A stretch of 64,000 bases of DNA from Strobilurus pachycystidiatus (Eukaryota > Basidiomycota > Agaricomycetes > Agaricales > Physalacriaceae), in assembly GCA_019915135.1 (NCBI GenBank), contig JAHLMK010000002.1, positions 372,001-436,000 of the forward strand. The letters run 5' to 3'. Below are positions 34,188-44,728 of the stretch, in pieces; position 1 is the stretch's first letter; each line of letters starts with the position of its first letter. The position numbers and the translations under genes were made by a program. The notes beneath the pieces were generated by a model. The model made no database searches, was not told the DNA's origin, and saw only the letters and a list, made by a program, of their open reading frames with translations.

Positions 34188-35630
34188 TTAGATGACCACA
34201 ACCTGTACACCGCGTTTTCCATGAAACGGGTGCCTCCGTCCACAGTGCCAATTCTGCGTATCTGCCCCTTCACCCAGTGTCGTAGCCACACCGCCAATAT
34301 GGCCGAGGACGAGCTTTGAGGTTATGGTCATGCCCCCATCGTCTCCTCCCCCTAGCCCTCTCCCCAGCCCATCCACGTCCACAACATCTCGACACAAGGC
34401 TCCGGTCCCAAGGAGACAATCCTGCACGACGTCGGCGGGAGATTTCCTCCACTCCACAGGGTGCTGAGCGTGTAAGCGCAGCAGGTCCGCCAATATGGTC
34501 AATTGGGAGCGATGCAGGATGATACCACTTCCTCCAGCCCCGACAAAGCCCGCCTGTCCGGGGTGGATTGCAGCCATCACTTGTTCGATGGCGGCCCATC
34601 CTCCTGGGCATAACGGAAAATCGTCCTCGATGACCATGACCCATTCTCCCTTGGCCCATTTCAACGCTTCAGCCAGGTGGCGATAAAGTCCCCACTGTTC
34701 AATGGGATGCTCGTCCGCGTCGGCGTGGAACGTCACGACATCGGAGAAGGAAGACTGCGCTGCGGTGTACGCGGCATACCCATTGGCATGCGTGAACACG
34801 GATAGTTTGACGTTCTCGGATAAGTGAGGAACGTAAGACGCGATGGTTGTCGACAAGAAGGACGCCGAGTCAGTTCCTGGTCGGGGAAATGAGAGGATGA
34901 CAATGTCGAGTGCGGGTACTGGTACGGTCGGGGGCGTGTACGCGACGCTGTATAGTCCATAGGGAAGTGTCAAGAGTAATAATGAAAGGGCGCCGACGCG
35001 AAATATCAGCGTGGCATGTATAGGTGTCGATTTTATTGGCGTATTCGAAGTGGGAATGTTGGATGTAGAGTTCCTTTCAAAAGCTGCGCGAAAGACGACT
35101 GAGAGCGTCAAGCCAATGAGGATCGCCAATGAATAGGTCCACGGCGCGTTGTCCAGCCATCCGAGTAGCACCGAAAGCAACACGAGAAAAGTCCCTTCTT
35201 CAACGTGCATACCCTCTGGTACACCCGTCATATGGAAGTACATGACGATGGCGGGACCCAAACCCGAGCTCTCCTCGTACAATGCCCAATGTTTGAATAA
35301 TTGAGGAATGACCAAGCCCATGCTGCGCGTGAAGAGGTATCCGACTTGGGTGCGGATTAGAGCGAGAACTATCCACAGAGGGTAGGCCGCAAGGTGAAAG
35401 TCCGATGGTATACGCGTTAACAAAAGAGTGGCTTGTAGGATACGTGACAGGACAACGCCTGGTGTTATATGCGATGGGGCAGTCCATGGTGCTAACAGGA
35501 GGGGTAGGAGATCGCGGCCGTCTGTTACTTGTCGAGGTGCGAATGCCCAGCGCCAATGTGGTATTAAGAGAGGTAATATCTGTAGAGAAGCATTAAAGGC
35601 AACGAGTAGGTTGTCGCTGGTAAGGTTCAT
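34188..35630 (-). CDS. Intronless membrane glycosyltransferase-like protein
   Basis: One uninterrupted frame of 480 residues (ATG at 35630, stop at 34188), unlike the intron-rich neighbours. The N-terminal half carries several hydrophobic segments (for example LLVAFNASLQILPLLIP, LILPLWIVLALI-like stretches, LLSVLLGWL, GALSLLLLTLPYGLYSVA). The C-terminal half is a soluble domain with ALDIVILSFPRP, ADADEHPIEQWGLYRHL, EWVMVIEDDFPLCPGG (acidic EDD as in nucleotide-sugar binding), FVGAGGSGIILHRSQL and DCLLGTGALC. The EDD motif with a GSGIIL segment is typical of glycosyltransferases that handle GlcNAc- or Gal-type donors in the secretory pathway, but the exact family is not recognised. It is probably a Golgi or ER enzyme; substrate unknown. 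Confidence 0.75.
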   Translation of the reverse strand: MNLTSDNLLVAFNASLQILPLLIPHWRWAFAPRQVTDGRDLLPLLLAPWTAPSHITPGVVLSRILQATLLLTRIPSDFHLAAYPLWIVLALIRTQVGYLFTRSMGLVIPQLFKHWALYEESSGLGPAIVMYFHMTGVPEGMHVEEGTFLVLLSVLLGWLDNAPWTYSLAILIGLTLSVVFRAAFERNSTSNIPTSNTPIKSTPIHATLIFRVGALSLLLLTLPYGLYSVAYTPPTVPVPALDIVILSFPRPGTDSASFLSTTIASYVPHLSENVKLSVFTHANGYAAYTAAQSSFSDVVTFHADADEHPIEQWGLYRHLAEALKWAKGEWVMVIEDDFPLCPGGWAAIEQVMAAIHPGQAGFVGAGGSGIILHRSQLTILADLLRLHAQHPVEWRKSPADVVQDCLLGTGALCRDVVDVDGLGRGLGGGDDGGMTITSKLVLGHIGGVATTLGEGADTQNWHCGRRHPFHGKRGVQVVVI

Positions 35631-36131
35631 GGGACTGCTGGGTGCAGGTCGGAAGGGAAGTCCATAAGGGATTTATTTCCCGATTTCTTATGACCCCTGT
35701 TACAACACTGGTTACGACTCAGGTCCACCCAGCATTGATGCCAAGACCCAGCCAAGACCGTCCACGGCGTCCAGCCTGTCGGTCAGTTTCGCGCTAGTTT
35801 TGTGAATTGAAGATATAGGCGAACATCTGAGCGAGAGTACATAAGATTGATTGGTGGAATTTGGATGTGACGATGTGGCGGTTTGCAGGTCCAAGTGTAC
35901 GATCAGGGTGGCGGTCATTGTATTGACAATGATAGCTCACGCTTCTTTCATCCATCTTTTTAGTGATCAAAGTCCATAGTCCAGTAAATGTAGGTAGGCA
36001 TGTCTAAGTACTAGTAGTGGCGTCATAAATGTCGTAAAGATATAGTGACAACACTTGGATATGTTCTCAGAACTTTCTGGTATCCCTTGATAGTGATTAG
36101 GCAACAGCGGAACTCATAGGAAACAAGCGAA
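35631..36131. other. Intergenic region
   Basis: 501 bp between two minus-strand genes: promoter of the glycosyltransferase-like gene and 3' end of the SUR7-like gene. No supported ORF. Confidence 0.5.
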
Positions 36132-36932
36132 TTACCTCCTGACACCACAGCAATAGCACGCGCGAGCAGACAGCATTATAACCGCACCCCAGGTCAGTAT
36201 GACCGCAGTCAGAACCATCCACACCCCATTCCCATAGTCCGCGGCAAGCTCTATGGAACTCCCAAGTTTTGGGAGCTCGTTCTTTATAACAATCACAGCT
36301 GCCAAGTCGACGCCGAAGACTACGGCGCTAACAAGGGCGGTGACGATAGCGAAGACGAGGGACGTTATTGTGAGGGCGTGCGAAGCAAGAAACATGGCAG
36401 GAACGAGTGCGCATAGGGATAATCCTGCTGCAATGAGATGAAGAATTAGGACTCCAAGCAGGCCCTTGAGCACTGTCGCCACGAGAGACGCATCAATTCC
36501 GAGGATCTCAGTGATAGCTGACGGTATCTCGTAGCCTGGAGTTCAAGTGGTTAGAATGCCAGTGTGTAAACGGTTGTCGAGTGGGAGCTATGATAGACAT
36601 TTTTCGAACCATCTTACCTAGCTTTGGTCCGTAACATGTTTCAGCATCAGCTACCGTACTGTCGACGAAATTAATAAATGCCTTGAGGCAGTCACACGAA
36701 AGACATACCCTAAAGCACAGAGTCCCCACACACCGAAGCGTATCTGAGTGGCGCCACTGGTCTGTCCATTGTCGTCTGCTGTTGAGTAGACTCGAATGAT
36801 ATAAAGGGCCCTCAATATCGGCAGACTCAGTCCGACCAAAAGAAGGAGCACGAATGATGTACCAAGAAAGAGGATGGACACGACAGAACTGATGCGATGC
36901 GCATAGAATGGGCGATGCTTCGGTTGCACCAT
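36132..36932 (-). CDS. Four-pass membrane protein, SUR7/PalI (Rim9)-like
   Basis: From the ATG at 36932 (MVQPKHRPFYAHRISS): helix 1 VSILFLGTSFVLLLLVGLSL, then an extracellular loop with TQIRFGVWGLCALG joined over an intron to TVADAETCYGPKLG and, over a second intron, YEIPSAITEILGIDAS. Helices 2-4 follow (LLGVLILHLIAAGLSLCALV; SLVFAIVTALVSAVVFGVDLAAVIV; VWMVLTAVILTWGAVIML), ending ARACYCCGVRR. The long first loop with an FGVWGxC motif and paired Cys, and the four-helix order, are those of the SUR7/PalI family, which act in plasma-membrane domains (eisosomes/MCC) and ambient-pH signalling. Which of the two roles applies cannot be told. Confidence 0.78.
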
Positions 36933-37363
36933 GACGCGGGTGTAAACTCCAGGTTCGTGGTACTTGGGAGAAACTGAGTGCTATATTTCGGCGGAGAAAA
37001 AGCCTGACATACCGATCAAGTCGCCTGTGTAGATGCTGCGCAGCGGACCTTGATTTCCTCGTCGTCGCCGTCGAGAGCCAAGGCGTGAGAGACGAGGAGA
37101 GACGTGAGAGCGCCGAATGGAGCCATGCCTCAAGGCGACTTCTGGCCAATGAAGGAAATCATCAGACGATCATGTCAGGGTCCGCAATAGCCGCTTTAAT
37201 CAAATTGCTCAAGAAAGTTGTAAGAAAGTGTATAGGGACGCTATTGCAGCTAGTCGTCGTCAAAACGGTGGTAATCGTCTGATGAAGATCCTTCAAAGTC
37301 AAAGTCATCCTGGTCATTCCAGACGAATTCACTCGGTGACTGACGAGGCTTGCGCGTTCGCGT
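36933..37363. other. Intergenic region
   Basis: 431 bp between the SUR7-like start and the stop of the next minus-strand gene. ORFs that cross it are frames opposite to or beside real exons. Nothing else is seen. Confidence 0.5.
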
Positions 37364-39869
37364 CTACCTTCGCGTCTTTACCGAGTCTGAATCTCCCTCG
37401 AAACCCTCTGGTTCCGAGCGATCTATTGGCGCTCTCCTCTGGGACTGAGATGAACGAGGAGCCGGCAACTTCCTCCGTTTGCCAGAAGGTGGTCCGGGTT
37501 TGCCTCTCTTCTGCTTCAAGGCCGCTTTCTTTACAAGATCTTTCGGTGGATTGTCGAGAATTGCAGCAAAGGCGTGGTCGTACGAGATGCAAGTCATCGC
37601 AAGAATCTTGATGGACTAAAACGGATGAAATGAGATATCAGTATCTTTCGCAAAGCATAAACGAGCTAGTACCTCTTCACCGGCTGAGAAAGCTGCCTCG
37701 ATTGCTTCACCGTCGCCCTTCCCAATGCGACCTCCCTTTGCCCTGATTGCCTCCATCTCGGCTTGCTCTGTCTGCGCCGTTACCGGAACACCGTCCCTAC
37801 GTAGGCCAACTCGAGCTCTCAACGAGACATAAACATCCTGCCCAGGGCTCTGGATCTCGCACAGATTTCTCCCCCATGCTTTCTTGCCCTGATTGCCTCC
37901 ATCTCGGCTTGCTCTGTCTGCGCCGTTACCGGAACACCGTCCCTACGTAGGCCAACTCGAGCTCTCAACGAGACATAAACATCCTGCCCAGGGCTCTGGA
38001 TCTCGCACAGATTTCTCCCCCATGCTTTCTTGACATCAGGTGGAAGTCCAGCAAAAGCAGCTCCAGACAGTTCTCCAACGACCTTTGACTCATACCCACC
38101 AACGTACTCCCATACCGTGCGGTTCTGCGGCTGCGTCTTTCGCTGACAGAAGACTTGCCAAGGTGGATGCTCGACGATTTCTAGTAGTGAGGCAAACATC
38201 AATCCAGGGCGTCCGGGGCCCTCCACTACGAGGGGGTTCATGAGTCGTTGTGAAAACACGCAGTCGAGTCCGTCGACTTTCTGGATAAAACTCCTGCGGT
38301 TGCCGCCGAAGGTGTCCGCAATGTATTCTCGACTGTAGTAGCGTCGTTTGGGAATTGGCTTGATTGACAGTGAACTGTGATGCATGTACTGAGTCTTGAT
38401 GCGCTGGAGGGAACGGGACTGTGCCAGATAGTCGGGCAAAGATTTCACTTGAACGTTTGAGCTCTTTGGGGATTCAGACGCTTCCTGTGGAGGCTTCTTG
38501 TCATCGTCTGAGTCCCTCATGTCAGACAAGTCGCTGTCGTCTGGTTTTGTAGACTTGTTGGATGACGCCTAATCATAAGTATAAATTTGAGGGCAGCGGG
38601 AGAGTGGCAAGTGAGCAAATTTACCTCAAGCTCAGGTGCCAGTGATCCTTGACGTCTTGTTTCTCGAGATAAACTGTGCGGTGAAACTGGGCCTTTTACG
38701 GGTGGAGCTTCAGAGGAACTTCTGGTCGCTTGCAGGCCAATGTCAGGCGTCTCTGATTCTGACATGGCCGTGCTCTGTAAGCGTCCAGATGAGAGCGTGT
38801 CACAATAGGAGCCACCACCATCATCTGGGTTAGCCTCAATCCGGTCAGCGGGGTTGCCCAAGTCCAGCGTGCTGATCGAGGCTAAGTCAACATTATGTCC
38901 AGTAGTCTTTTCTGTCGAAGGGATTTTCTTAAAAGAGATGAGATTCGCGATATGGCCTGTCTCAAAGAAATCCTTACCCCGGAAATTTCAATGTTGATAA
39001 CCTCTTCCTTCTTGCCAGGCTCGAGTTTCATCGGAGCGTCCTGGTGAAAATGTTAGGCGCGTTGCATTGGGATATATATGTTCTTACCTCGAGATACTCC
39101 ATTTCAACATCGGTAGTCTCAGCCTGAATATACTGATTCGGTCCGGGCTGTAAGATTGAGGTTGAAGAACAGGAAAACCGTCTAGCCTGCGGATTGCGAA
39201 CCTCTGGTTTAGCCTCCTCGTCATCTGAAGAAACAAGATTGATAACTTCGGCGTCTTTGATTTTAGAAGAAGAAGCGCTAGCTCGAGTTGTTTTCTTCCT
39301 CTGCTTGTCGACATACGCGTACCAGGATGTCAACATCTGCCCCATCGGAATGTCTGATGTCTGGTCGTTTTCTCTTCTTGATGAGTGGAGTGCCTTTGGA
39401 TTCAGAACCGAGATAGACCTAACGGACAGGCCGCAACGTCGTTGGCCCACAAGTGAGATGAGTAGTACTAGACGGCTATAACGCACCGGATCCTGATTCT
39501 TCCCAGTGGCATACCTCAACTTCCGCGACAGTTCGTCGTTGCCCCGTTTTCAAATCCCAAATTTCTGTGCTCAAGCGCTCATTCTCAGCACAAAGTACGG
39601 CCTTTTCTTTCTGGAAAACGTCGCGTTCGATCCTGAAATCCTGTCGAAGTTCGACAAGCAGTTTCCGCAAACTCTCGTTTTCCTCCAATAGAAACTCCTT
39701 GCTATCAAACCCATACTGTACATAGGCTTATCCTCCATGGAGCCCTCGTCAAGAGTAGCAAAGTGAAGGTTGATTCGTGAGATACTTGAGAGATGACGGT
39801 ACTTGTAGAAGAGACTTGGCGCTGATTTGAAATTGTGCAATTGCTTCCGTCGGTCGAAATTTGTCGCAT
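37364..39869 (-). CDS. Uncharacterised basidiomycete coiled-coil protein (possibly DUF6697), frame broken by a 146-bp duplication
   Basis: The N-terminal exons encode a coiled coil (EENESLRKLLVELRQDF, ENERLSTEIWDLKTGQ), then a Ser/Asp/Glu-rich region with a SUMO-interaction-like VINLVSSDDEE. The conserved C-terminal domain includes KRRYYSREYIADTFGGNRR, VEHPPWQVFCQ, NRTVWEYVGGYESK and PPDVKKAWGRNLCEIQ, and the last exon ends DSDSVKTRR. I believe this domain is DUF6697 (from memory, not checked). A perfect 146-bp tandem repeat (37741-38032) inside the conserved domain shifts the frame: reading through it ends in a premature stop after EMEAIRARKH, whereas one copy alone reads EMEAIRAKGGRIGKGDGE in the correct frame. 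The start is uncertain; the ATG at 39869 is the best candidate, 51 bp after the TRAPPC11 stop. Nuclear or scaffolding functions are guesses only. Confidence 0.65.
37741..38032. repeat. Perfect 146-bp tandem duplication inside a coding exon
   Basis: Positions 37741-37886 and 37887-38032 are identical over all 146 bp, with a 3-bp TTG shared at the borders. 146 is not a multiple of 3, so the duplication disrupts the reading frame. The lack of any mismatch implies a very recent event, an allele difference, or an assembly error. Confidence 0.95.
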
Positions 39870-39919
39870 CGATAGTTCTGGCAATCCTACTTTCTCCCTA
39901 CACTGCACAGCGAAACATA

Positions 39920-42900
39920 TCACGGTGTAACTAGTATGGTACCCAAGATGTCCTTGGATGCGCTCTTCTCCGGCGCCACCTCTGAGTCCGCGTCTTGTTC
40001 CTCTCCCTCTTCCTGCCGACTAGCATCCAGACGCACATCAATTATTCTAACCACATCTCCCTCCCCATCACTCTCTGGGTTCACCTTCCTTCTGTTGATG
40101 ACTTTAATCTTAGGAAGCGACACGTGCCCACACTCTAAAGGTATGAGGTTCCACAACACTTTCTCCTCGCCGCCGGGCAGGAGTAGAGGAAGGCGTCCAT
40201 TGCGCAATCCTGCTATCACGAAAGCATCCGTCGAATCGAGTTCGACGTGGACCGTGACGTTCGCCGTTCTTGAGGGATGGTTATTCCGGACGACCACTCT
40301 CACTGGAAGAGGCTCATGTAGGCGTGCAACAGGCGCCACGTGCAGCAAAGCGATGAGGCCATCAGTTGGAGGGCGCAGAGGTGGCAAAGAGACAGTGCTC
40401 TTGGAAGCTGGATCGCGCGTTCCTCCTGCGTTGATCCTACACAATGTAAGAGAACAATGACACTACAATGAACGCTTGGGCTGACCTTCTCCAGTGTATT
40501 ATATACTGTCCAGGGCTTGATATGGAAGGGACAGGAAATTCGATCGGCGATAGGCTGACACGACACCAGCTAGAAAACTGATCCCCTGGTAGATACTCTA
40601 CAGATCACGATCAGCAAAGAACTGTATGACCCCAACGAATGCACCAACCTGAAGGTAACTCGCCGTCATCAATCTCATCCGAGGAGGCTTCGATCACCCT
40701 GGCTTGCTCATTGTCCTGCAAATGTATCAGTCATCGTTCAACACTTCCAGTCTACACCCATACCTGCCGCTCAAGGATCACATTCTCTAGTTCTATATTC
40801 CAAGGTCCGGCACACTCGAGTGTAAGGTTCACATCCGCCTCACCGCCATAGCCATCGTCCCAGAAATCCTCTTCGAAGGCGCGAAGATCTGCGTGGCCAA
40901 TACGATCCCGTACCGACCGCCGGTAAACAACATCATGAGTAACGTTGAACGCCGATACAGTGGGTACAACCAGAGTTTGGAGGATTTCTGTTACATCCTC
41001 CTGGGAGGGGTCTATGTTAGTGCCCTTCTGCGATCGAGACTGTACAGATATGTCCAATACGCGATCACCAGCGCCACCTGTACTTGTAAGATACAGTGTT
41101 TTCGCGCAGCTAGCGCCGGACGCTAAAGTGCCAAATGAGACACCCTTGATGAAGCTGGAGGATGATTCTTCCTCGAGCGTAATGGAGTTGACTGTCAGCT
41201 CGTTTAGTACCGGATTATATGCTTTCAAGAAGAAAGTATTACCAGCATCATCCACTTCGGTAGGTTGCAGAAGAATATCGACAAGGATCTCCAGCTCTTG
41301 TTCATCCGTGTTGGTGACCTCAATTGTGATAGGATAGTTCTCGTCTGTGCACGCCGGCGATTGATGAGAGAGTTCCAATGCAACGCTATGGGGTCGGTAT
41401 TTCACGCTAAGGGGCGGTCAATCTCTCGAGTTTATCGACTACATCAAGGCAAGTCACACATACAGAACAGAAGAAGGATCTTCCCGCTTCACGTCTATGA
41501 AGCGAGGAGGGGACACACAGGACAACCACCTGTGGCATGGTGCGCGACCAGAAGCGGTTCGGGAACGCGTGGGGTCTAGTGGAATCTGGATATTCCAAGC
41601 GCCATGGACCAATGTCAAGAGCAACTCGTCTACCTTGAGCATGATAAGATCGCCCGGTCGACAAAAACATCAGTGATCCTTCGACTCACTTTGAGAGTGG
41701 TAGGGAAATGGGAGTCCATGGTGCCCGACAGTATGAGTTTTGAGCCGTGTTGCCATATCAAACTCGTTTCGACAGTTCGCTCTTCTTCTGTAATAAATCC
41801 TAGATTCACATGTCGAGTCACCATGCTGGAGCTTTCGCCATCGACATGTTGCAGCGTGATTGGAGCGTAAGCGCCCGAAAACGTTATCACCAAAGAAGAT
41901 ATAGGCAGGTCGGACAACGCGACATCATCCGGCGCGGAGATGGATAACTGGAACGCAGCCGATTCGCCGACCTTGACTTCGCTTTGCCAAAAGACGACAT
42001 CACAATCAACTATGGATGATACTTAGGACTGTAGCAGCGAAAGCGAATAAGGCACTGGCACTTACATATCGGTTGCGACTCCGAAGAGTCCACTACCAGA
42101 ATCTCGTCCGGATTCTTTGGTACTGTGCTCTTGAACTATGCATCAGACTGCGGGTGACTGATGGCGAGAGCAAGGTAATGTACCTTCAGAACAGCCAGTA
42201 AATCGCCTTGAAGCGCGCCCGGTTCGTCGACGTTTTCGAGACCTGCACATCCGTTCGAACAGTGAAAGTATGTGCCAGTGAAAATCGCGTACCATGCCCC
42301 AACATCTCGATCAATAATTTCACGCTTAATTCGACATCACCGAGCTGCTGCACACAAGCATACCACGTTGTTAGCAGTGTGCGAAGCATCAGATCCCAGC
42401 TTTCTCGGCGATATGTCTTGGCAATACGTTCGAAGAAACTTAGGAAAGACCGGTTAAGTGTCTATGATGGACAGATGCATGCAGGCTCACCGAACGGCCA
42501 TGTCAAATTTTCCAGAGTCAAAATATGTCTGGCCGATTCGATACGCGATCCAAAGTGTCAGCCGGGCTTGACTCTGGTTCTGAGCTGGCGAATGCTTCTT
42601 GAACAGCTCATATGCCTTCGTGTACAACTGTACCGCAAGAGAATTGAGTCCACAGGAGGTGAAATCGAAGCCAGAGCGCTGACCTCGAGTACCACCACCA
42701 GGTGATCTACTTTCCTTTCGTTCGCAAACCCTGGAGACGCCGAAACGCCATCTGTAGCCTAGGATAAAAAGACAGTCAGGATCGGACCGGACCGTAGTGT
42801 TTGAACTGATATATGAACCTCTATCTCTTCCAGTATGGCCAGGAACCGTTCTCGACGCAGCTCCGTGGAACGAGCAGCCATATAATAATAAAAGCCGGGA

Positions 42901-44517
42901 TGCTGTAGAGCATGACTCGGATTGACTCCCAGGGATCGCAACCCGTCTAGTTCTGAGCCACCAGGGCCTCTTGAAGCCGCTTGAAGGGCTAGTGTATTTG
43001 TGAGCAAAGAGCTCAAGACATTGTTAAAGGCGGTAGGTTCGTGTGATGGAATTTTGAGCGTTGAATGTGTTCCTTGCTCCATAAGCTCAGCCAGTATTCG
43101 GTACCTAAACAGTATCAGCCACTGGGACAGGTCGAACAGCCGGGCGCATACTGGCGAGCTACCCAACTCCAATACTCGAAAGTGTCTTCGCCGATACCCC
43201 ATCCCCGTGAGAGATCGCCGAACTTTCTAATGTGTGTCGTGTGATGGGATAAGGCAAGGGAGTGTTCGTTGTTGTACATGTATAGTTTGACTATCTGTCG
43301 ATTAGCTGTGAATATTGCAGCACTGTGTACAAGTGTCAGACGATGTACCTTGACGTTGATACAATCCGCGAGAACCTTCGCTTCAGCCCATCGCTTTGTA
43401 CGCGGCGGAAGGATTGCTATAGATCCAAACATTATTGCAAGCACTTCATAAGCATCCTGGTAGTGTCTGGGAAGCCTGGTCATTGGACTGGACGAATGCT
43501 GCGTTTGTTACACACTTCAGAGCAACTTCGTCTTCACCGCGAAATTCCGCAAAGCATGCCATCTTGTACTCGTAGCGTACCGTCCACCCCTCTGGCCGAA
43601 GAGGACGGGTTCCACCAGCTGCGAGAGGGCTGATTGGATTGGAGTAAGACGAGAGTGCCTGGGTGTGCCGATTGCGTTTCCGCCGTACCCGTTTCGAGTG
43701 CGATGTATAGTAGTCGACAGCGGGCTCGTACAGGGCTTGCTGTAAACTTGGGAGGCTAGGTAAGGCGGAGATGAATCATGGCGAGCATTGTAGAGCACCT
43801 TTGGACGAAATCACCGAGCTCGGTCTGGCTGATCGGACTCAGCACAAACAAGGCCGCCCTCGCGTCCAGCCCGCTCTGCTTCCGGATAAACGTCAGCCGT
43901 GCATCCAGCGACGGGTCGTCTAGCATTTTCCGGCTGGCGAGCAATACGACGGTGAGCTTGATCGCGCGTTCATTGGTGGATTTCTTCCGCAGGGCAATGT
44001 AGGCCGACAGTTCTGTATCGCGCCGTCGCTCTTCCTGCTCCCGGTCGCGTTCCCGGTCGGGATCGGTGCTGTCCAATGGCGACTTTGGCGCTGTCTGAGG
44101 GAACTCATAGATGCGCATGAACAGGACAAAGACCGAGGGAACGAGGGTTGTGTGTTTGCGTATCCATATGGGCGCGATGAGGCCGTCCGGATGCAGGGGT
44201 GATGATGGGGTGAGCGGGGAGAGAGGCGAATGCACAGGCGCATGCTGAGCGTCGTCGCCGAGACCCATCTTCCGTGGCGGAAAGCGCACGTCCTTGTCGA
44301 CGAGGATGACTTGGAACAGTTTCGTCTTTTCTGGCTGCCATATCGCCACCTTCCTCTGGGCCAGCAGTGCATCGCGTAGGCGCATATTGAGGACAGCGAA
44401 GGCGTCTTGCGCTTTGGCGGGAGTGGCGGGCGGCTGCGATGCTGCCGGGACGTCAAGACCGGCTACGAACATGACCGGCGCCAACTGGACCAGCAATTCC
44501 GGAGGATATGAATTCAT
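39920..44517 (-). CDS. TRAPPC11: TRAPP complex subunit 11 (foie gras / gryzun domains)
   Basis: A subunit of the TRAPP III tethering complex for ER-Golgi traffic and autophagy. The ATG at 44517 begins MNSYPPELLVQLAPVMFVAG. The N-terminal part contains VFVLFMRIYEFPQTAP, LTVVLLASRKMLDDPS and FIRKQSGLDARAALFVLSPI. The foie-gras domain has EAKVLADCINVKVHRLTLV, YNNEHSLALSHHTTHIRKFG, SRGWGIGEDTFEYWSWVARQ and the diagnostic QHPGFYYYMAARSTELRRER (about 42870-42925). The gryzun-like C-terminal half consists of beta-sandwich segments (PITIEVTNTDEQELEILVDI, PVRVVVRNNHPSRTANVTV), ending DILGTILVTP. Length and order fit fungal TRAPPC11. Fifteen or more introns make exon borders approximate. The closely following coiled-coil gene starts within about 50 bp of its stop. 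Confidence 0.88.
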
Positions 44518-44728
44518 CGTGACAGACGCCTAGAGGGCGGGCGGTGGATTCGGAGTGGCGGGTGCTGAGGACCGGTGTCTATTGTAACTGTTGATGCCTG
44601 TGTACGACACCGGCTTATACAGCAGTTGATTGTACGCCCATTAGTACACTACTTGTGCAATTATCATTATTACAGTAAGGAACATCGTCAGTTCTCCGTC
44701 ACCACCTCGACTCTTCGTACAAGAACCG

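Noticed and set aside
36508..37149. 213-codon minus ORF across the SUR7-like gene
   Set aside because: It runs through two introns in another frame. Only the stretch TVADAETCYGPKLG is truly coding and belongs to the SUR7-like gene.
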